Below, piece by piece: positions 32,951 to 44,815 of a stretch of 64,000 nucleotides of DNA. A program made the translations under genes and the position numbers. The notes beneath the pieces were generated by a model. The model was not told the DNA's origin. It was given only the letters and a program-made list of their open reading frames with translations, and did no database searches. Each line of letters starts with the position of its first letter. Positions within the stretch are counted from its first letter, which is position 1. Source of the stretch: Eonycteris spelaea (lineage: Eukaryota > Chordata > Mammalia > Chiroptera > Pteropodidae); NCBI GenBank assembly GCA_003508835.1, contig PUFA01000171.1, positions 1,678,501-1,742,500 on the forward strand. The letters are read 5' to 3'.

Positions 32951-34188
32951 CTCTTGCCAAGGTATGTGCCCTATAAAAGTTCATGGGAGCTTATCAAACA
33001 ATACATCAGTAAGCACACCTGTATTAGGATTCCTTAACTCTTTCTATGGAGTTAGATGCAAGAAAGAACATAGCTCTGGTAGCTACACCAATCATTGGCT
33101 CTCAAACCTGATACTTTTAACTCCGCCCAGAATCATGAGTAAGGAAAACTTCCTATAAAGCCAGGGAAATCCTTAATTGCTCACCTGGCACTGCAAATGA
33201 CAAGGGTTGTATTCATAAACAAACAAAAAGTTTGGCAAACAACTTTTATACCTTTTGTTGGTGAATTGTTTCCCCTAATTCCTTCTTTTCAAAAAAAATA
33301 TTGATATTGAAAAATTATCTGTAAGAAAAATTAACATGTATGTTAAAGATGAGTGAAAGGAAAGTTTGTCATTTCTCCATCAAAGATTTAATCATGCAGT
33401 TTTTCACAAGAAAATTGACTCACATTGTTGGTGTCATTAACAAAGTTTCCTTTCTGCCAACTGTTGTACATCTTGTTTTGTGCCAGTTGGCTTCTGTCTT
33501 CCATAGCTGGGGCAGCTGCATTTCAGCAGACAAAGAGGCACAAAAAAATTGAAAGCCTACTTGGATTTCTTAAAATGAAAGGAGTTGTGTGCCTTGTGTG
33601 TACACACAGAAGAAGGTGTAAATTGACCTCCTTGCAAAGATATTGGGTATGCTATAAGAGAGAATACAGATAAGCTAATGGAAACCCTTAAAGAGAGAAC
33701 CTCAGAACAATTTACCTACTTCTAGTGTTGAGGTTTATCTTCAGATGAAAATGATACATATTACTACTCATGTCATTACGCTGCTTCAAATCTGTTTTAA
33801 GCACTATTACACAGGACAGCCCTGTACGACTATAAGCGTTGAGTACTATACAATCTTAGGGGGAACTAGTCACATGACTGAGATCATATATTTGTATATT
33901 TATTTAAATACTAAAGTAACTTATCCTTTAAAATATCAGAATATTATAATTTTCCATCAAATGAGGAAAGGTTGACTTTTTAAATATATTCCAAGTTGCC
34001 ATAGGAGTTATTTGGGTTTTTTTTTTTTATAATTCTACATGAAGACCTATTTTTCAGATAGAAAAATATTCTTGTTACCATTGTGATGGATACTTTTATC
34101 ACAAATGGTACTTAACTTTTTATTAAAATAAAAAGTAGTCAAAGACATGCCTACCTGAGTAAGTTTTAAAACCTGTAAACTATATGTG
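32951..34188. other. Unassigned sequence
   Basis: Open frames at 32964-33158, 33340-33552, 33425-33673 and 33745-33975 (all +) are short and featureless. No repeat recognised. Confidence 0.45.
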
Positions 34189-34189
34189 T

Positions 34190-34275
34190 TTATTTATTTA
34201 TTCATTCATTTGTTCATCCGAGAGATATTTTTTAAATGTCTGATATAAACCGGGCAACATGCAAGGTATTAAGCA
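34190..34275 (-). repeat. L2 3' end fragment
   Basis: 'ttcattcatttgttcatcc' then 'aaatgtctgatataaaccg', as in antisense L2 termini, with a TTTA-rich tail on the left. Confidence 0.55.
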
Positions 34276-34279
34276 TTTA

Positions 34280-35815
34280 GCAATAATTAAAATTCAAGGT
34301 GGCCTTAAGTTAATTCAAAATTAAAGCAATACCAATAAAAATACTGTCAAATTTTTGAGTAATTCAATAAGTTTATACAAATGTTTATATTTTAAAAACA
34401 AACATGTAAGAATAACTACAAAAACAATGGGGAAAAGAGCTATCTATGAAGGAGACATGTAAGATATTAAACACACTACAAATAAAGTAGTAAGACTCTG
34501 GTACACAAGTAGAATAGAAAGTCCAGAAACAGCACAAATACATATAATGTACTATATGAGGTGGGTAAAATTTCATATCATGGGTGTAGCTATGTTTTAA
34601 TAAATTGTTGGTATTATAGAATACCTACTTGGAAAAAGATAAAAGAGAATCTTTATCTCATATCATACACAAAAATAAATTTCAATGAATCAGAGATCTA
34701 ATGTAAAAAATAAAGCTATACATACACTGGAAAAAAGCATGTGTGAAAAAAGCTTTTAACTATGACTTAAAATCCAGATTCAATTATAAAATTTATGAAT
34801 TTTATTAAACACAAGTTTAATAAAATATAATAAGCAAAATCAAAAGACAAGTGAAAATCAGGAAAATATTTATAGTACATAAAATGAAGGGTGGGGGAGC
34901 TAATGGCCCTAATCAATAGAGAATTCTTAAAATCAAGGGAAAGAAAATGTCAGAAACTTGATAGAAAAAATGGCAAAATACACAAGTAGACAATTAACAA
35001 AAAATTATTTTAAAATGGCTCATAAACATATAAAAGCATGTCCAATCTCAAATATATGTAATTATATATATAATTTTTAATTATGTATATAAATATAAAT
35101 AAAAATTAAAACTAAATATCACTTGTCAGAATGAAAAAAATTTAAAATCTTAACATTCTGTTGGTGAGGCTATGGGGGAATGAATATTCTAATACATTAT
35201 TTCTGGAAATGTAAAATAATACAGTATGGGAAGGGGAGTTAACAATATCCAAGAAAACTACATATTCATTTACTCTTTCATGTGGCAATCACACTTCTAG
35301 GAATTTGCCCTGAACACATACTTCTAACATTACGAATATATAATAAAATACAGAAATATCCAAAATGCTCACATAAAGGAAACTACTGAGTAGACTATGA
35401 TAAATCCAGACAATGTAAAAAGGAATAAGAAAGATCTCTACAAATTTATACGAAGAACTTTACTATCTATAATGTCAAGTAGCCAAAAAGACTATGTCAT
35501 ATGTAAAAGTGTAGAAAGTATATAAAATCATCTGCCTTCTGTGTAAGAAAAATAGAGAAATTACATATGCTTATTTTGCAAAAAGAAACAAAAGGAAGGA
35601 AACCAAAAATTAATTAAGTGGTTACTAGTATTGGTGAGAGGTGGGAACAAAATAAAAGAGATGAAGGAATGGCAATTTCCTGAATATTTCTTTTTGTATA
35701 GTCTTAATATTTTGAACCACATTAGTATTTTATATATTCAATATATAATTAAATCAATAAGGATGAAAAACCACAAAAAAATGAAATATAAACTTTATTC
35801 ATTCCACAATGAATA
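34280..35815 (+). mobile_element. Old L1ME 3' region
   Basis: Diverged sense LINE-1 running from late ORF2 into the 3' UTR. Recognisable blocks are 'aaatttcaatgaatcagag' (about 34,678), 'ggccctaatcaatagagaat' (about 34,905), 'gttggtgaggctatggggga' (about 35,161), 'cacacttctaggaatttgcc' (about 35,290) and 'atttcctgaatatttctttt' (about 35,675). No frame survives. The next L1 begins within a few bases of its end. Confidence 0.75.
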
Positions 35816-36759
35816 CTGAGTAATGTCATCAAGATGGAGGGTCTCAATCTGCAAATCCCCACACTAAACACCAATTTTTAACAACCACCCACAGACAAGA
35901 ATACATCTTTGGAACCCCAGGGGTCCAATGAGAGGTTCCAAGAACCCAGTGTAGCAAAAAAACTGAGAACATTCAAAAGTTTCTCAAATCACCCCTTCTC
36001 CAAGACATCACAGATCAGTGCTGAGACACCTTCGGCCTGTAATTTCTCCCACAGGGAAAAATAAGAGCAAAGTGAGCAACTGACTTTCCCAACCTTGTGG
36101 GGCACTGACAAAGAAGCCCACTTCTGTCACACCTCACTCAGAACATGGCAGATATCAACACACACAAATAGTCTGGGGTTAGCTAAGAATAAGGAAAAGG
36201 AGCAAGGGCTCACAGCAACCAGCCTGTGGCTCTCAGCTATGGATTATTCTAATCAGCTCACAGTTACCACGAAGAGCCCTGTCCATGAACTCCATAGAAC
36301 ACCTCACCTGTGAACTCCCCACAACTAGTTTTGCATGCCCTCAATACTCTGCATTCTCACCACCCCCAACCAGCACCCTGCACTCCTCTGCAGGTGGAGC
36401 ACACAAGCTTCCATGAACAGATATTAGCATCCAACTTAACTTGCTAGGTTGGGAGAAGGCACATATCCTTGAATGTTTCAGGGCACTGCACTAGGGAAAA
36501 CAAATGAGAGTCTCTTAGCACCCAGCCAAGCTTGGTGGCTGAGAAGGTACACGATCCTAAAACTTCTCCCCAAAAGGGAATAAGGAATGTAATGAGACAT
36601 CAGAAAAGGTCTGAAAGACCCCCAGAATCTCCAGAAGGGCTGACTGGTGAAGTCTTTCTCCCTGAAGTTAGTGAGTAAAGACTGGAGGAGGTGACTGCTT
36701 TTTCAAAAGTGAAGTAAGCAATGCAAGACTTTTGAAGAACATAAAATATCAAGGAAATA

Positions 36760-37690
36760 TGACACCATTAAAGGAACAAAATAAAACTCTAGTGATTGAC
36801 CCCAAAGAAATGTAAACCTTGACAAGGAATTCAAAATAATTTTCTTAAAGGAGGTCACTGAGCTTTAAGAGAACAAAGATAGACAACTAAATAAACTCAG
36901 GAAAAAAGATATGAACAAAATGAGAAGTTTAGCAAAGATATAGAAACCAAAAAAGAACCAAACAGAAATTCTGGAGCTAAAGAATGGAATGACTGAACTG
37001 GAAAATTCAACAGAGATCTTCAAAGGCAAATTTGATCAAGCAGAAAAAAAGAATGAGTGAACTCGAAGCCAAATCATTTGAAATTATCCAATCAGAGGAA
37101 CGAAAAGAAAACAATGAAAAAAAATGAAGTGAGCCTAGGGGACTTATGTGATACCATTAACAGAATTGATGTACATGTTATGGGAGCCTCAAAAGGAACA
37201 GAGAAAGGGAAGCAAAAAGCTTTTTTAAAGAAATGATGACAGAAAGCTTCCCAACATGGGGAGGAAAGTGAACATTCAGCTCTGTGAAGCCCCAAAAACA
37301 CCAAATACATTGACCATAAAGAGGTCTTTATTGAGACACATTATAATCAAATTGTCAAAGGTTAATAACACAGAATTTTGAAAGCAGAAAAAGAAAAGCA
37401 ACTCATTATATACAAGGACACCCCCACCCCACACCATCACCCACCATAAAACTATCAGCAGATTTCTTAGAAATCCTGCAAGCCAAGAGAGAATCAAAGT
37501 GTCAAAGATAATATATTCAAAGTGTTAGAAAAAAGAAAACTACCAACCAAGAACAATAAATCCAGCATATTGTCTTTCAGAAATAAAAGAAAGATCAATG
37601 CTTTCCTAGACAAACAAAAGCTGAGGGAGTTCATCACCACTAAAAATGTCTTATAAGAAATGATAAAAGATGTTCTTCAGTTGAAATGAA
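36760..37690 (+). pseudogene. L1 ORF1 remnant (RNA-binding protein)
   Basis: Corresponds to LINE-1 ORF1p, the trimeric RNA-binding chaperone of the L1 particle. The coiled-coil part is visible near 36,950-37,090 (Glu/Lys/Leu-rich heptads), the RRM-like part at about 37,120-37,330, and the C-terminal domain at about 37,440-37,680, with the block 'gacaaacaaaagctgaggga' near 37,610 typical of the family. Multiple in-frame stops and indels break it into short frames. The minus-strand open frames over this stretch are shadows. Confidence 0.8.
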
Positions 37691-39670
37691 AAGATGCTAA
37701 TTATCAACATGAAAACATATAAAAGTACAAAACTCACTGGTAAGGTATTTGAATTCAGAGTACTCTAATACTGCAATGGTGGTACATAAGTCTCTTTCCA
37801 CCCTAGTATAAATGCTAAAAGAGAAAAGTATTAAAAATAAGTATAGCTACAAAAATTTTTATGGATCATGATATTAAAAGATGTAAATTTTGACAGCAAT
37901 AACATAAAATCTAGGAGAGAAGTAAAAGAGTAAAGCTTGGATATACAACTTATCAGCTTAAAATAGACTGTTATAAGATATTTTCATGATAATCACAAAT
38001 AAAAAACCTGTAGTAGATACACAAAAGATACAGAGGAAGAAATTAAAGCAAACCACTACAAAAGAAATCATCGATAACAAAAGAATATACCAAGAGAGAA
38101 AGAAAGGAACAAAGTCAGAAAGCAACAAATGAAATGACAATGGTATGTGCTTACCTATCAATACTTACTTTAAATATACATGGATTAAATTCTCAAATCT
38201 AAAGTCACAAAATGGATGAATGGATTAAAAAATAAGACCCAAGAACATGTTGCCTGCAAAAAATCTCTTTGGCTTTAAGAATATTACATAGGCTAAAAAT
38301 GAAGGAATAGAAAAAGATATTCCATGCAAATGGTAACCAAAGAGAGCAGGGGTGGCTAAATGCAATTTTTTTTAAAAAAATGGACTTTAAGTCAAGAAAT
38401 ATCAAGAGACAAAGATGGTTATTATATAATGACGGGTGAATTCAATTAAAAGATATAATAATTGTAAATATATATGTACCCAATATCAGAGCACCTAAAT
38501 ATATAAAGCAAAATTAACAGAACTGATAAGATAAATAGGCAGCAATACAATAATGGTAGAGGACTTCAATATCTCCCTTTCAATAATGGATATATCATCC
38601 AGACAGAAAATCACTATGGAAACAGTGGACAACACTATAGATTGAATGGATGCATACAGAATATTTCATCCAACAGCAACAGAATGCACATTCTTCTCAA
38701 GTGCACACTAAACATTCTCCACAATGTTATGCCAAATAAGTTTTAAGAAATTTAAGATTGAAATATCAAGTATCTCTTCTGACCCAATGATACAAAAATA
38801 AAAATCACTAATAGGAGGAACTTTGAAAAATTCACAGATACATGGAAATTAGATGACAGGCTTCCGAACAACCAATGAAAAGGGAAATCGAAAAATATCT
38901 TAAAATAAGCAAAAATGGAAATTCAATATACCAAAACTTATGGGAAGCAGCACATTAGTTCTAAGAGGAAAATATATAAAACAAACACCTCATGGAGATA
39001 AAAGAAAAAGCTCAAATAATCTAATTTTATACCTCAAGGAACTAGAAAAAGAAGAACAAACTAAGTCCAAAGTTACAAGATGGAAGGAAAAAAATAAATA
39101 TTTGAGCATAAATAATATAATAATATATAAGTGAAATAAAGGCAAGAAAACAATAATAAACTATAAAAAATTATAAAAGGTCAACAAAACTAAGAGTTGG
39201 TTTTCTGAAAAGATAAAATAACAAAGGTTTAGCTGTAGCAACAAAAAAAGAGAGGAGACTCAAACAAAATTAGAAAAGAGGAGACATTACAACTTAAGCA
39301 ACAGAAATACAAAGGATTATAAGAGACTACTATGAGCAACTATATGCCAACAAATTGGATAAACTAGAAGAATTGGATTAATTTCTAGACATGTGCAATC
39401 TAACAAGAATAAATCATGAAGAAATAGAAAATCTGTACGGACCAATAACAAGTAAGGAGATTGAACTCGTAATCAAAAACCTCCTAAAAAAGAAAAGCCC
39501 AGAACTGGATGGTTCACTGTTGAAGTCTATCATACATTTAAATAAGAATTAAAACCAATCCTTAAGAAATTCTTCTAAAAAAACTGAAAAAGAAGGGACA
39601 CCTCAAAATGGATTTTATGTGGCCAGCATCACCCTGATACCAAAGCCAGATAAGGACACTCTGAGATTAG

Positions 39671-39735
39671 GTAAGTAGGTAGGTAGGTAGGCAGATAGAT
39701 AGACAGACAGATGGATCTATATAGATATAGATATC
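39671..39735. repeat. Imperfect (GGTA/GATA)n tetranucleotide tract
   Basis: GTAG, GATA, GACA and related units occupy the place of normal L1 ORF2 sequence. Confidence 0.9.
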
Positions 39736-39741
39736 TAAGTT

Positions 39742-39790
39742 CATCTGTGTTCATCAAGGATATTGTTATATATATTGATAAACACAGATG
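39742..39790. repeat. Inverted duplication inside L1 ORF2
   Basis: The left arm (39742-39757) is the reverse complement of the right arm (39775-39790) at 15 of 16 positions, with a 17-nt loop. The right arm matches the expected sense L1 sequence; the left arm is its inverted copy. Confidence 0.85.
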
Positions 39791-40453
39791 TAAAAATCTT
39801 CAACAAAATACTAGCACACTAACGACAGCACACTAGAAATAACATATTCCATGACCAAGTGGGATTTATCCCTGGGATACATGGATAGTTCAACATATGT
39901 AAATCAATAAATGTGATACATCCCATTAATAGCATGGAAGATAAAGGTTTTATGACAATCTCAATTGACTCTGAAAAGCATGGTTTAAAGACTTAAATAT
40001 AAGACCTTAAACCATAAAACTCAGGAATAAAACATTGGGGAAAAGCCCCTGGACATTGGTCTTTGCAATGATTTTTGGATATGACACCAAAAACACTGGA
40101 AGCAAAAGCAAAAATTCAAAAGTGGGATTACATCAAACTAAAAAGCTTCTACACAGCAAAGGAAACAACAAAATGAAAAGGCAACATGCAGAATGGTTCA
40201 AAATATTAACAAATCATCTATCTGATAAGAAGTTAATATTTAAAATATATAAGGAACTCAAGCACATCAATAGTAAATAAATAAATAACCTGATTAAAAA
40301 ACAAACAAAATACCTGAATAGACATTTCTTCAAAGAAGACATACAAATGGCCAGTAGGTATATGAAAAGGTGCTCAACATCACTCATCGTCAGGGAAACG
40401 CAAATCAAAACCACAATGAGATATCACCTCACTACTATTAGGATAGCTATTAT

Positions 40454-40455
40454 TA

Positions 40456-40491
<36 letters not shown>
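40454..40491. repeat. (AAT)n microsatellite within L1
   Basis: About 12 AAT units replacing the L1 A-rich segment. Confidence 0.95.
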
Positions 40492-40492
<1 letters not shown>

Positions 40493-40772
40493 GTGGTGAG
40501 GATATGGAGAAAAGGGAACTCTGGTAAACTTGTTAGTGGGAATGTAAATTGGTACAGCCATTTTGGAAAACAGTATAGAGATTCCTCAAAGAATTATAAG
40601 TAAAAATACCATATGATCTAGTAATCTTACTTCTGGGTATTTATCCAAAGAAAACGAAACCACTATTCAATAAGAAATATGTACCTCCCTGTTCATTGTA
40701 GTATTATTCACAATAGCCAAGACATGGAAACAACCAAGAGCCCATCAATGGATTAATCAATAGAGAAAATGC

Positions 40773-40774
<2 letters not shown>

Positions 40775-40820
<46 letters not shown>
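40775..40820. repeat. (CA)n microsatellite within L1 3' UTR
   Basis: About 23 CA units, at a place where L1 3' UTRs often hold a short CA-rich stretch. Confidence 0.97.
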
Positions 40821-40821
<1 letters not shown>

Positions 40822-41029
40822 TCACACTAGTATATTGTTCAGTCATAGAAAAAGGAAGAAGAAGGCATTTTGACTGGATGCCTGGAGTCTAAAGACAAAA
40901 AGAACTACAAAGGAATATTGAATTCTACTTAATAAGTTTGTTGTTAGCAGTGGTAAAGAATAGAAGTATTTTAAAACTACTTTAATTGTATAATTGAACA
41001 AGGAAATAAATTTCTATTTTGGGATCCAG

Positions 41030-42193
41030 ATTCTCACTGTGGGAGAAAAGAGATACAAATAAGGAATGGGGAAAAGTAATGATTAACCTTATAGTGATGC
41101 ATTGAAATTGGAAGTATCAATATGAGAAAGAAAGAGAAAGAAGGAAATAAATAGAATCAGAGAGGTGGGGGTGGAAATATTTCATATTTCACATGGAAAT
41201 ATGAAAGAACTTAGGAACTAACATAATAGGGCTCCCGTTAGCCAAATCTGGGACAATTTGAGCATGTAAGAGACTAGTGATAGTAAATGATTATAACCAA
41301 TTTAATTTTTAAAAATCCATAGGATCATACTGCTAATTACTTAAAACAACAGAAGAAAAACTCTTCTTTATATTAAAATGCCACCTAATAAGTATGGAAC
41401 GACTAATATAGTTACAAACATAGTAAAAACTGACACGCACAAGAACCAGATAAATGCTAAAGTCACTGAGTGCAAGCTTGATGGGAAATAAGACATCTAC
41501 ACAGTCTTATATTAGCTCCTTATAGATCAACTACTAATTTAAAAGAGCAAAAGTTATAATTATACAGTGAAGAAACTAATGAACCACATTAACCAAGCAA
41601 TCAAATTCATATCACCAATAAGGAACAAACACACAATATGCCCTGATGTGATACACTGAGGGGGACACAACATAACTTGTGTCATGTTTCTGACAAAAAT
41701 GAATACCGTACTCATTATAAAACAATCAGAAAAACCTCATTTGAGGAACATTCTACAAAACAACTGGATTCTTTCTTTAAAAAAAAAATGTCAATGTGTG
41801 ACAAAGAAAGGCTGAACCCTAAACCTATACTAGATTAAATGAAGCTGAAGAGATCTGTTGACTGAATGCAATGAGAAATCATGAACTGATCTTGAATTTG
41901 GATAATTAAGGACATGATTTGGACAAATGCTGAAATGTAAATATGTTAGATAATTACATTGTTTTTCGAATTGTATCACTGCACTGTATTTATGTTTAAA
42001 AAAACTTCCTCATTTCTTATAACAATCAAAAGTTTTTAGAAATAAAGGGGAACGATGCCTGCAATGTATTTTCAAATTGTTCAGCAAAGAAAACAGTAAT
42101 AACACTTGTGTGTGTGTGTGTGTGTGTGCACGCGCGCGCATGCATGTAAGCGTGTAGAAGGAAGATGGTGGGGGGGAGGGAGAGAGAGGAGGG

Positions 42194-42239
<46 letters not shown>

Positions 42240-42300
42240 GAGAGGGACAGCCAAAGAAGCAGAATAATAATTGGTAAATATGGAGAAAAATTACACAGCA
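41030..42300 (+). repeat. Old interspersed repeat, class uncertain (L1M 3'-UTR-like)
   Basis: Recalled features of a dispersed mammalian repeat, in order: 'ccaaatctgggacaatttga' (about 41,243), 'agatcaactactaatttaaa' (about 41,524), 'gaggaacattctacaaaaca' (about 41,743), 'agattaaatgaagctgaaga' (about 41,832) and 'cgatgcctgcaatgtatttt' (about 42,053), then a TG/GA-rich tail. I believe this is a LINE 3' end of the old L1M kind, but the assignment is not secure. Confidence 0.5.
42107..42250. repeat. Composite (TG)n-(CG)n-(GA)n microsatellite
   Basis: TG units (42107-42128) pass into CGCGCGCG and TGCATG, giving 42 nt of unbroken purine/pyrimidine alternation (42107-42148). A G/GA-rich tract follows (42165-42250) with about 27 GA units. 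Confidence 0.95.
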
Positions 42301-42317
42301 GTTTATTATATTATACT

Positions 42318-42485
42318 TTTCTTTTTTATTTAACTTTATTGAAGTACAATGGACAAGCAAAAATCATACACATTTAATGTATACAATATGATAATTTTAT
42401 ATGTGTACATTGTGAAATAATTACTTCAATCAAGCTAATTAACACATCCATTACCTCAAATAATTATCTTTTTTTTTTTTTGGTG
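42318..42485 (-). mobile_element. L1M 3'-UTR fragment
   Basis: Antisense blocks 'tttattgaagtacaatggac', 'gtgtacattgtgaaataatt' and 'caagctaattaacacatcca', ending in a T-rich run. Confidence 0.7.
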
Positions 42486-43680
42486 TGTATACTTTCAAAT
42501 TTAAGCTTGAATTTTTTTTCAAAATAAACAATTACTTTCTAAAAGTGGGCATTTTTTCTGCCCGAAACATCTCAAAAATCATTTTAATGAGGAAAAGTCA
42601 TTAATTAAATAATTAAAGATGAGGGATAAGACAGATCTGGGAAGGAAAAAGCTAAGGCAAAATATGTATTTTTAATTTCCTTTAATCCTCTCTCCCCCTT
42701 GAAAACACACAGAAAAGAAAATGGCAAAAACAAAAATCCACAGACAACATCCACGACAAAAGTAGTATGGTATCCTCGGGATTCTAAAATTTGAGTAGGT
42801 ATAGACGAACTACTGATTACTGTGACATCAGAAACAGTCTAAGGAGAAGCAGAGGAAAGGCAACAGGGATTCTGATAGCTTTAAGAAAAGACTCTGAAAT
42901 TTTCCAAGAGTAAATGCATTGGGGCAATAGGAAAACGGCAATTGAAACTGGAAAGGAATTCAGTTCGTGGGTTAATGCAAGGAGACAGCAGCAACATCTG
43001 GTGGAGTAGAATGTAATTGAGGATAGGCAAAAGATAAAGATGGTCCAGATAAAAGTACGGGAGGAGAGCACAAGCAGCAGAATTAAGGAAGCATAGAAAC
43101 ATTATGGTATAAAAGACAGAAGAGAAAATGCTAGAGTAGTGAAGCTGGAAAGAAATCATGACTCATTGTCTCTTGGAATTATAAGAAAACTCATAAAGCA
43201 TTAGTAAATCATCATGTTCAAATTGCTTACAAAGTTAATTTATGGAAAAAAAGACTAATAATCAAAATAACATCCCTACAAAAATGAAAGCATGCCAAAA
43301 GATGTGTCAATAACATAGGTAAAAATTATAACCTAAGAGATCAAAAATAATTAAAAGATTCTGTAATTTCTTTCTGTATTATTAAAAAACAAATTAAAAA
43401 TACAAATGAAGTTATTGAAGGAAAGGAACACATGAAAAGAGAGGTAAAAACTTGAAAACAGAAGTAAAAGGGAAAAAATAGAATTTTTATATTTTAGAAT
43501 GTTAAAAGTGAACATTAAATTTTAAAGAATGCTGGAATGAATAAATGTATTTGACAACGACTTAGTGAAAATGGAAAGAAGGAAATTGTTAAAAATCAAA
43601 AAAAGTTAAAGAAAGAAAACTTCTTTTAAAAAAGATCATGGAGAAAGGCTAGTTATAAAAGAAAGGAAAAGAATATCCAA
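42486..43680. other. Unassigned, A-rich on plus strand
   Basis: Could include further degraded LINE sequence, but no diagnostic block was found. Minus-strand open frames 42817-43159 overlap each other and are featureless. Confidence 0.45.
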
Positions 43681-43683
43681 CAT

Positions 43684-44113
43684 CTGTTAGTCTGCTCTAG
43701 CTGCTATAACAAAATATTATATATTGGTTGGCTTAAACAATAGGAATCTATTTCTCACATTCTGGAAACTGAGAAGTCTAACTACAAATTCCTGGCCGGT
43801 TCCATTCCCTGGTGATGGCCACCCGTCACTGTGTTCTCACGTGGTAGAAAGGAAGCAAGCAAGTTCTCTGGGTCTTTCTTTTAAAGACATTAATCTCATC
43901 ATGAGGACCCACTCTCATGACCTCATCTAAACCTAATTACTCCCAAAGGCCCATCTCCAAATAACATCACATTGTTATCTCCAAATAATAATAAAAAAAA
44001 TTGACAGAATAAAGGAGAAAAATCCTATAATTATCAAAGAAAGACCAAAAGTAATAGTAAATTAAGGGTCAGGACTTGACACAAATATTGGGAGGTACAA
44101 TTTAGCTGTAGCA
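43684..44113 (-). mobile_element. MaLR (MLT1-type) solo LTR, interrupted
   Basis: Antisense MLT1 pattern in order: 'gtctgctctagctgctataa', 'ggaatctatttctcacattc', 'gtgttctcacgtggtagaaa', 'catgaggacccactctcatg' and 'aataacatcacattg'. The 5' end of the LTR resumes after 44,066 ('gggtcaggacttgacacaaa'). Roughly 90 bp of foreign sequence interrupts it at about 43,975-44,065. It is an ancient non-coding retroviral LTR fossil with no internal gene sequence beside it. Confidence 0.8.
43990..44065 (+). mobile_element. L1 ORF2 fragment inside the LTR
   Basis: 'acagaataaaggagaaaaat' plus 'ataattatcaaagaaa' corresponds to the L1 RT region where ORF2 reads approximately 'NRIKDKNHIIISID'. The same L1 position recurs at 44,910-44,960. 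Confidence 0.55.
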
Positions 44114-44395
44114 TGGATATAATAGGAGTCTCTGAAAAAAAACACAAAGCATTGTAACAAAACATATGTTAGAAACTGTAATTAAATGAAACTTTAAGTA
44201 AAAGGTGATATGAAACTATATATTGAATGACATAGTGTTGCTGCTGAAAAGTCTGATGAGGATCTGATTTTTCCCCCTGACAAATAACTCATTTTCCCTT
44301 ATAAATAATTCATAAATTTCCCAAAGATAGTTATATTCAAAGAGCAGTCATGAAATAAAAAATGACAATAAGACAAATGAATCTAATTCTGCATC
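44114..44395. other. Unassigned sequence
   Basis: Nothing recognised. Confidence 0.4.
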
Positions 44396-44399
44396 TAGT

Positions 44400-44815
44400 C
44401 GGTGGCATACCCTTGTAATAAAGTGTGACTATTTTTTGATGTATAACTGCTGACATCTTGTCTCACTATTCCCTCTTCTATTCTGTCCCATTCCTGGGAA
44501 AGCTAATCAGAAAGCCCAGGCGCTCTCTTCTTTGGCACAAGTGGGAGGTTCAAGCCCTTACTCATGCATAGGATCCCTCTCATCCCTGCCCACTCCCTAA
44601 ACACCATAAAAACTCCAAGCCAGTCTCCTTTCCCCACTCATTCAAGCCATTTTTGGACCAGCTTGAGAGACCTGCTCTGCTCTGCCCAGAAAGCCTCATA
44701 ATATAATAAATCTTATCATATCCTATTGGTATGTGTATAATGTTATCACTCTCTGATAACAACCCATTTTTGATCCATCCCATTTTTGAGGTACAGCCTC
44801 AAAGAGAGGAACTAT
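44400..44815 (+). mobile_element. ERV-like solo LTR (probably class I)
   Basis: LTR-like architecture: a TATA-like CATAAAAA at 44605-44612 followed about 95 bp later by the polyadenylation signal AATAAA (44705-44710), with a C/T-rich 'ctctgctctgcccagaaagc' stretch between. Flanks hold no retroviral gene. The subfamily is unknown and the boundaries approximate. Confidence 0.55.

Larger units (their letters stand above)
38150..39980 (+). pseudogene. L1 ORF2 remnant: endonuclease and start of RT
   Basis: Corresponds to LINE-1 ORF2p, which carries the APE-type endonuclease and reverse transcriptase. The N-terminal endonuclease region runs from about 38,150, with blocks 'gaaaaagatattccatgca' (about 38,311), 'attgtaaatatatatgtacc' (about 38,461) and 'cattcttctcaagtgcacac' (about 38,690). 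The linker follows ('aggaactagaaaaagaagaa', about 39,037), and the RT fingers start near 39,400. Sequence ends at the first part of the palm, and the catalytic FADD-box region is deleted at the 39,980 junction. Frames are broken throughout. Confidence 0.85.
35823..40915 (+). mobile_element. Decayed near full-length L1M element
   Basis: A LINE-1 in the sense direction with its parts in canonical order: a probable 5' UTR (35,823-36,700), ORF1-like (36,760-37,690), an inter-ORF spacer (37,690-38,150), ORF2 endonuclease (38,150-38,900), ORF2 linker/reverse-transcriptase start (38,900-39,980), then a jump to the distal 3' region (39,985-40,915). Stops and frameshifts are abundant, so it is inactive. 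It carries three internal microsatellites and a small inverted duplication. The subfamily looks like ancient mammalian L1M, older than the minus-strand L1s at 26,870 and 47,531. Confidence 0.85.
39985..40915 (+). mobile_element. Distal 3' region of the L1M element
   Basis: Late ORF2/3' UTR blocks in order: 'gacattggtctttgcaatga' (about 40,052), 'gggattacatcaaactaaaa' (about 40,124), 'catcaatagtaaataaata' (about 40,265), 'aaccacaatgagatatcacc' (about 40,409) and 'tattcacaatagccaagaca' (about 40,707). The 81-codon open frame at 40035-40280 lies within this L1 segment and is not an independent gene. The poly(A) end is degraded. Confidence 0.85.

Noticed and set aside
40035..40280. 81-codon plus-strand frame
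   Set aside because: It is a short open remnant within the L1M 3' region, not an independent gene.
42010..42360. 116-codon minus-strand frame with Ser/Leu repeats
   Set aside because: Created by the composite TG/GA microsatellite.
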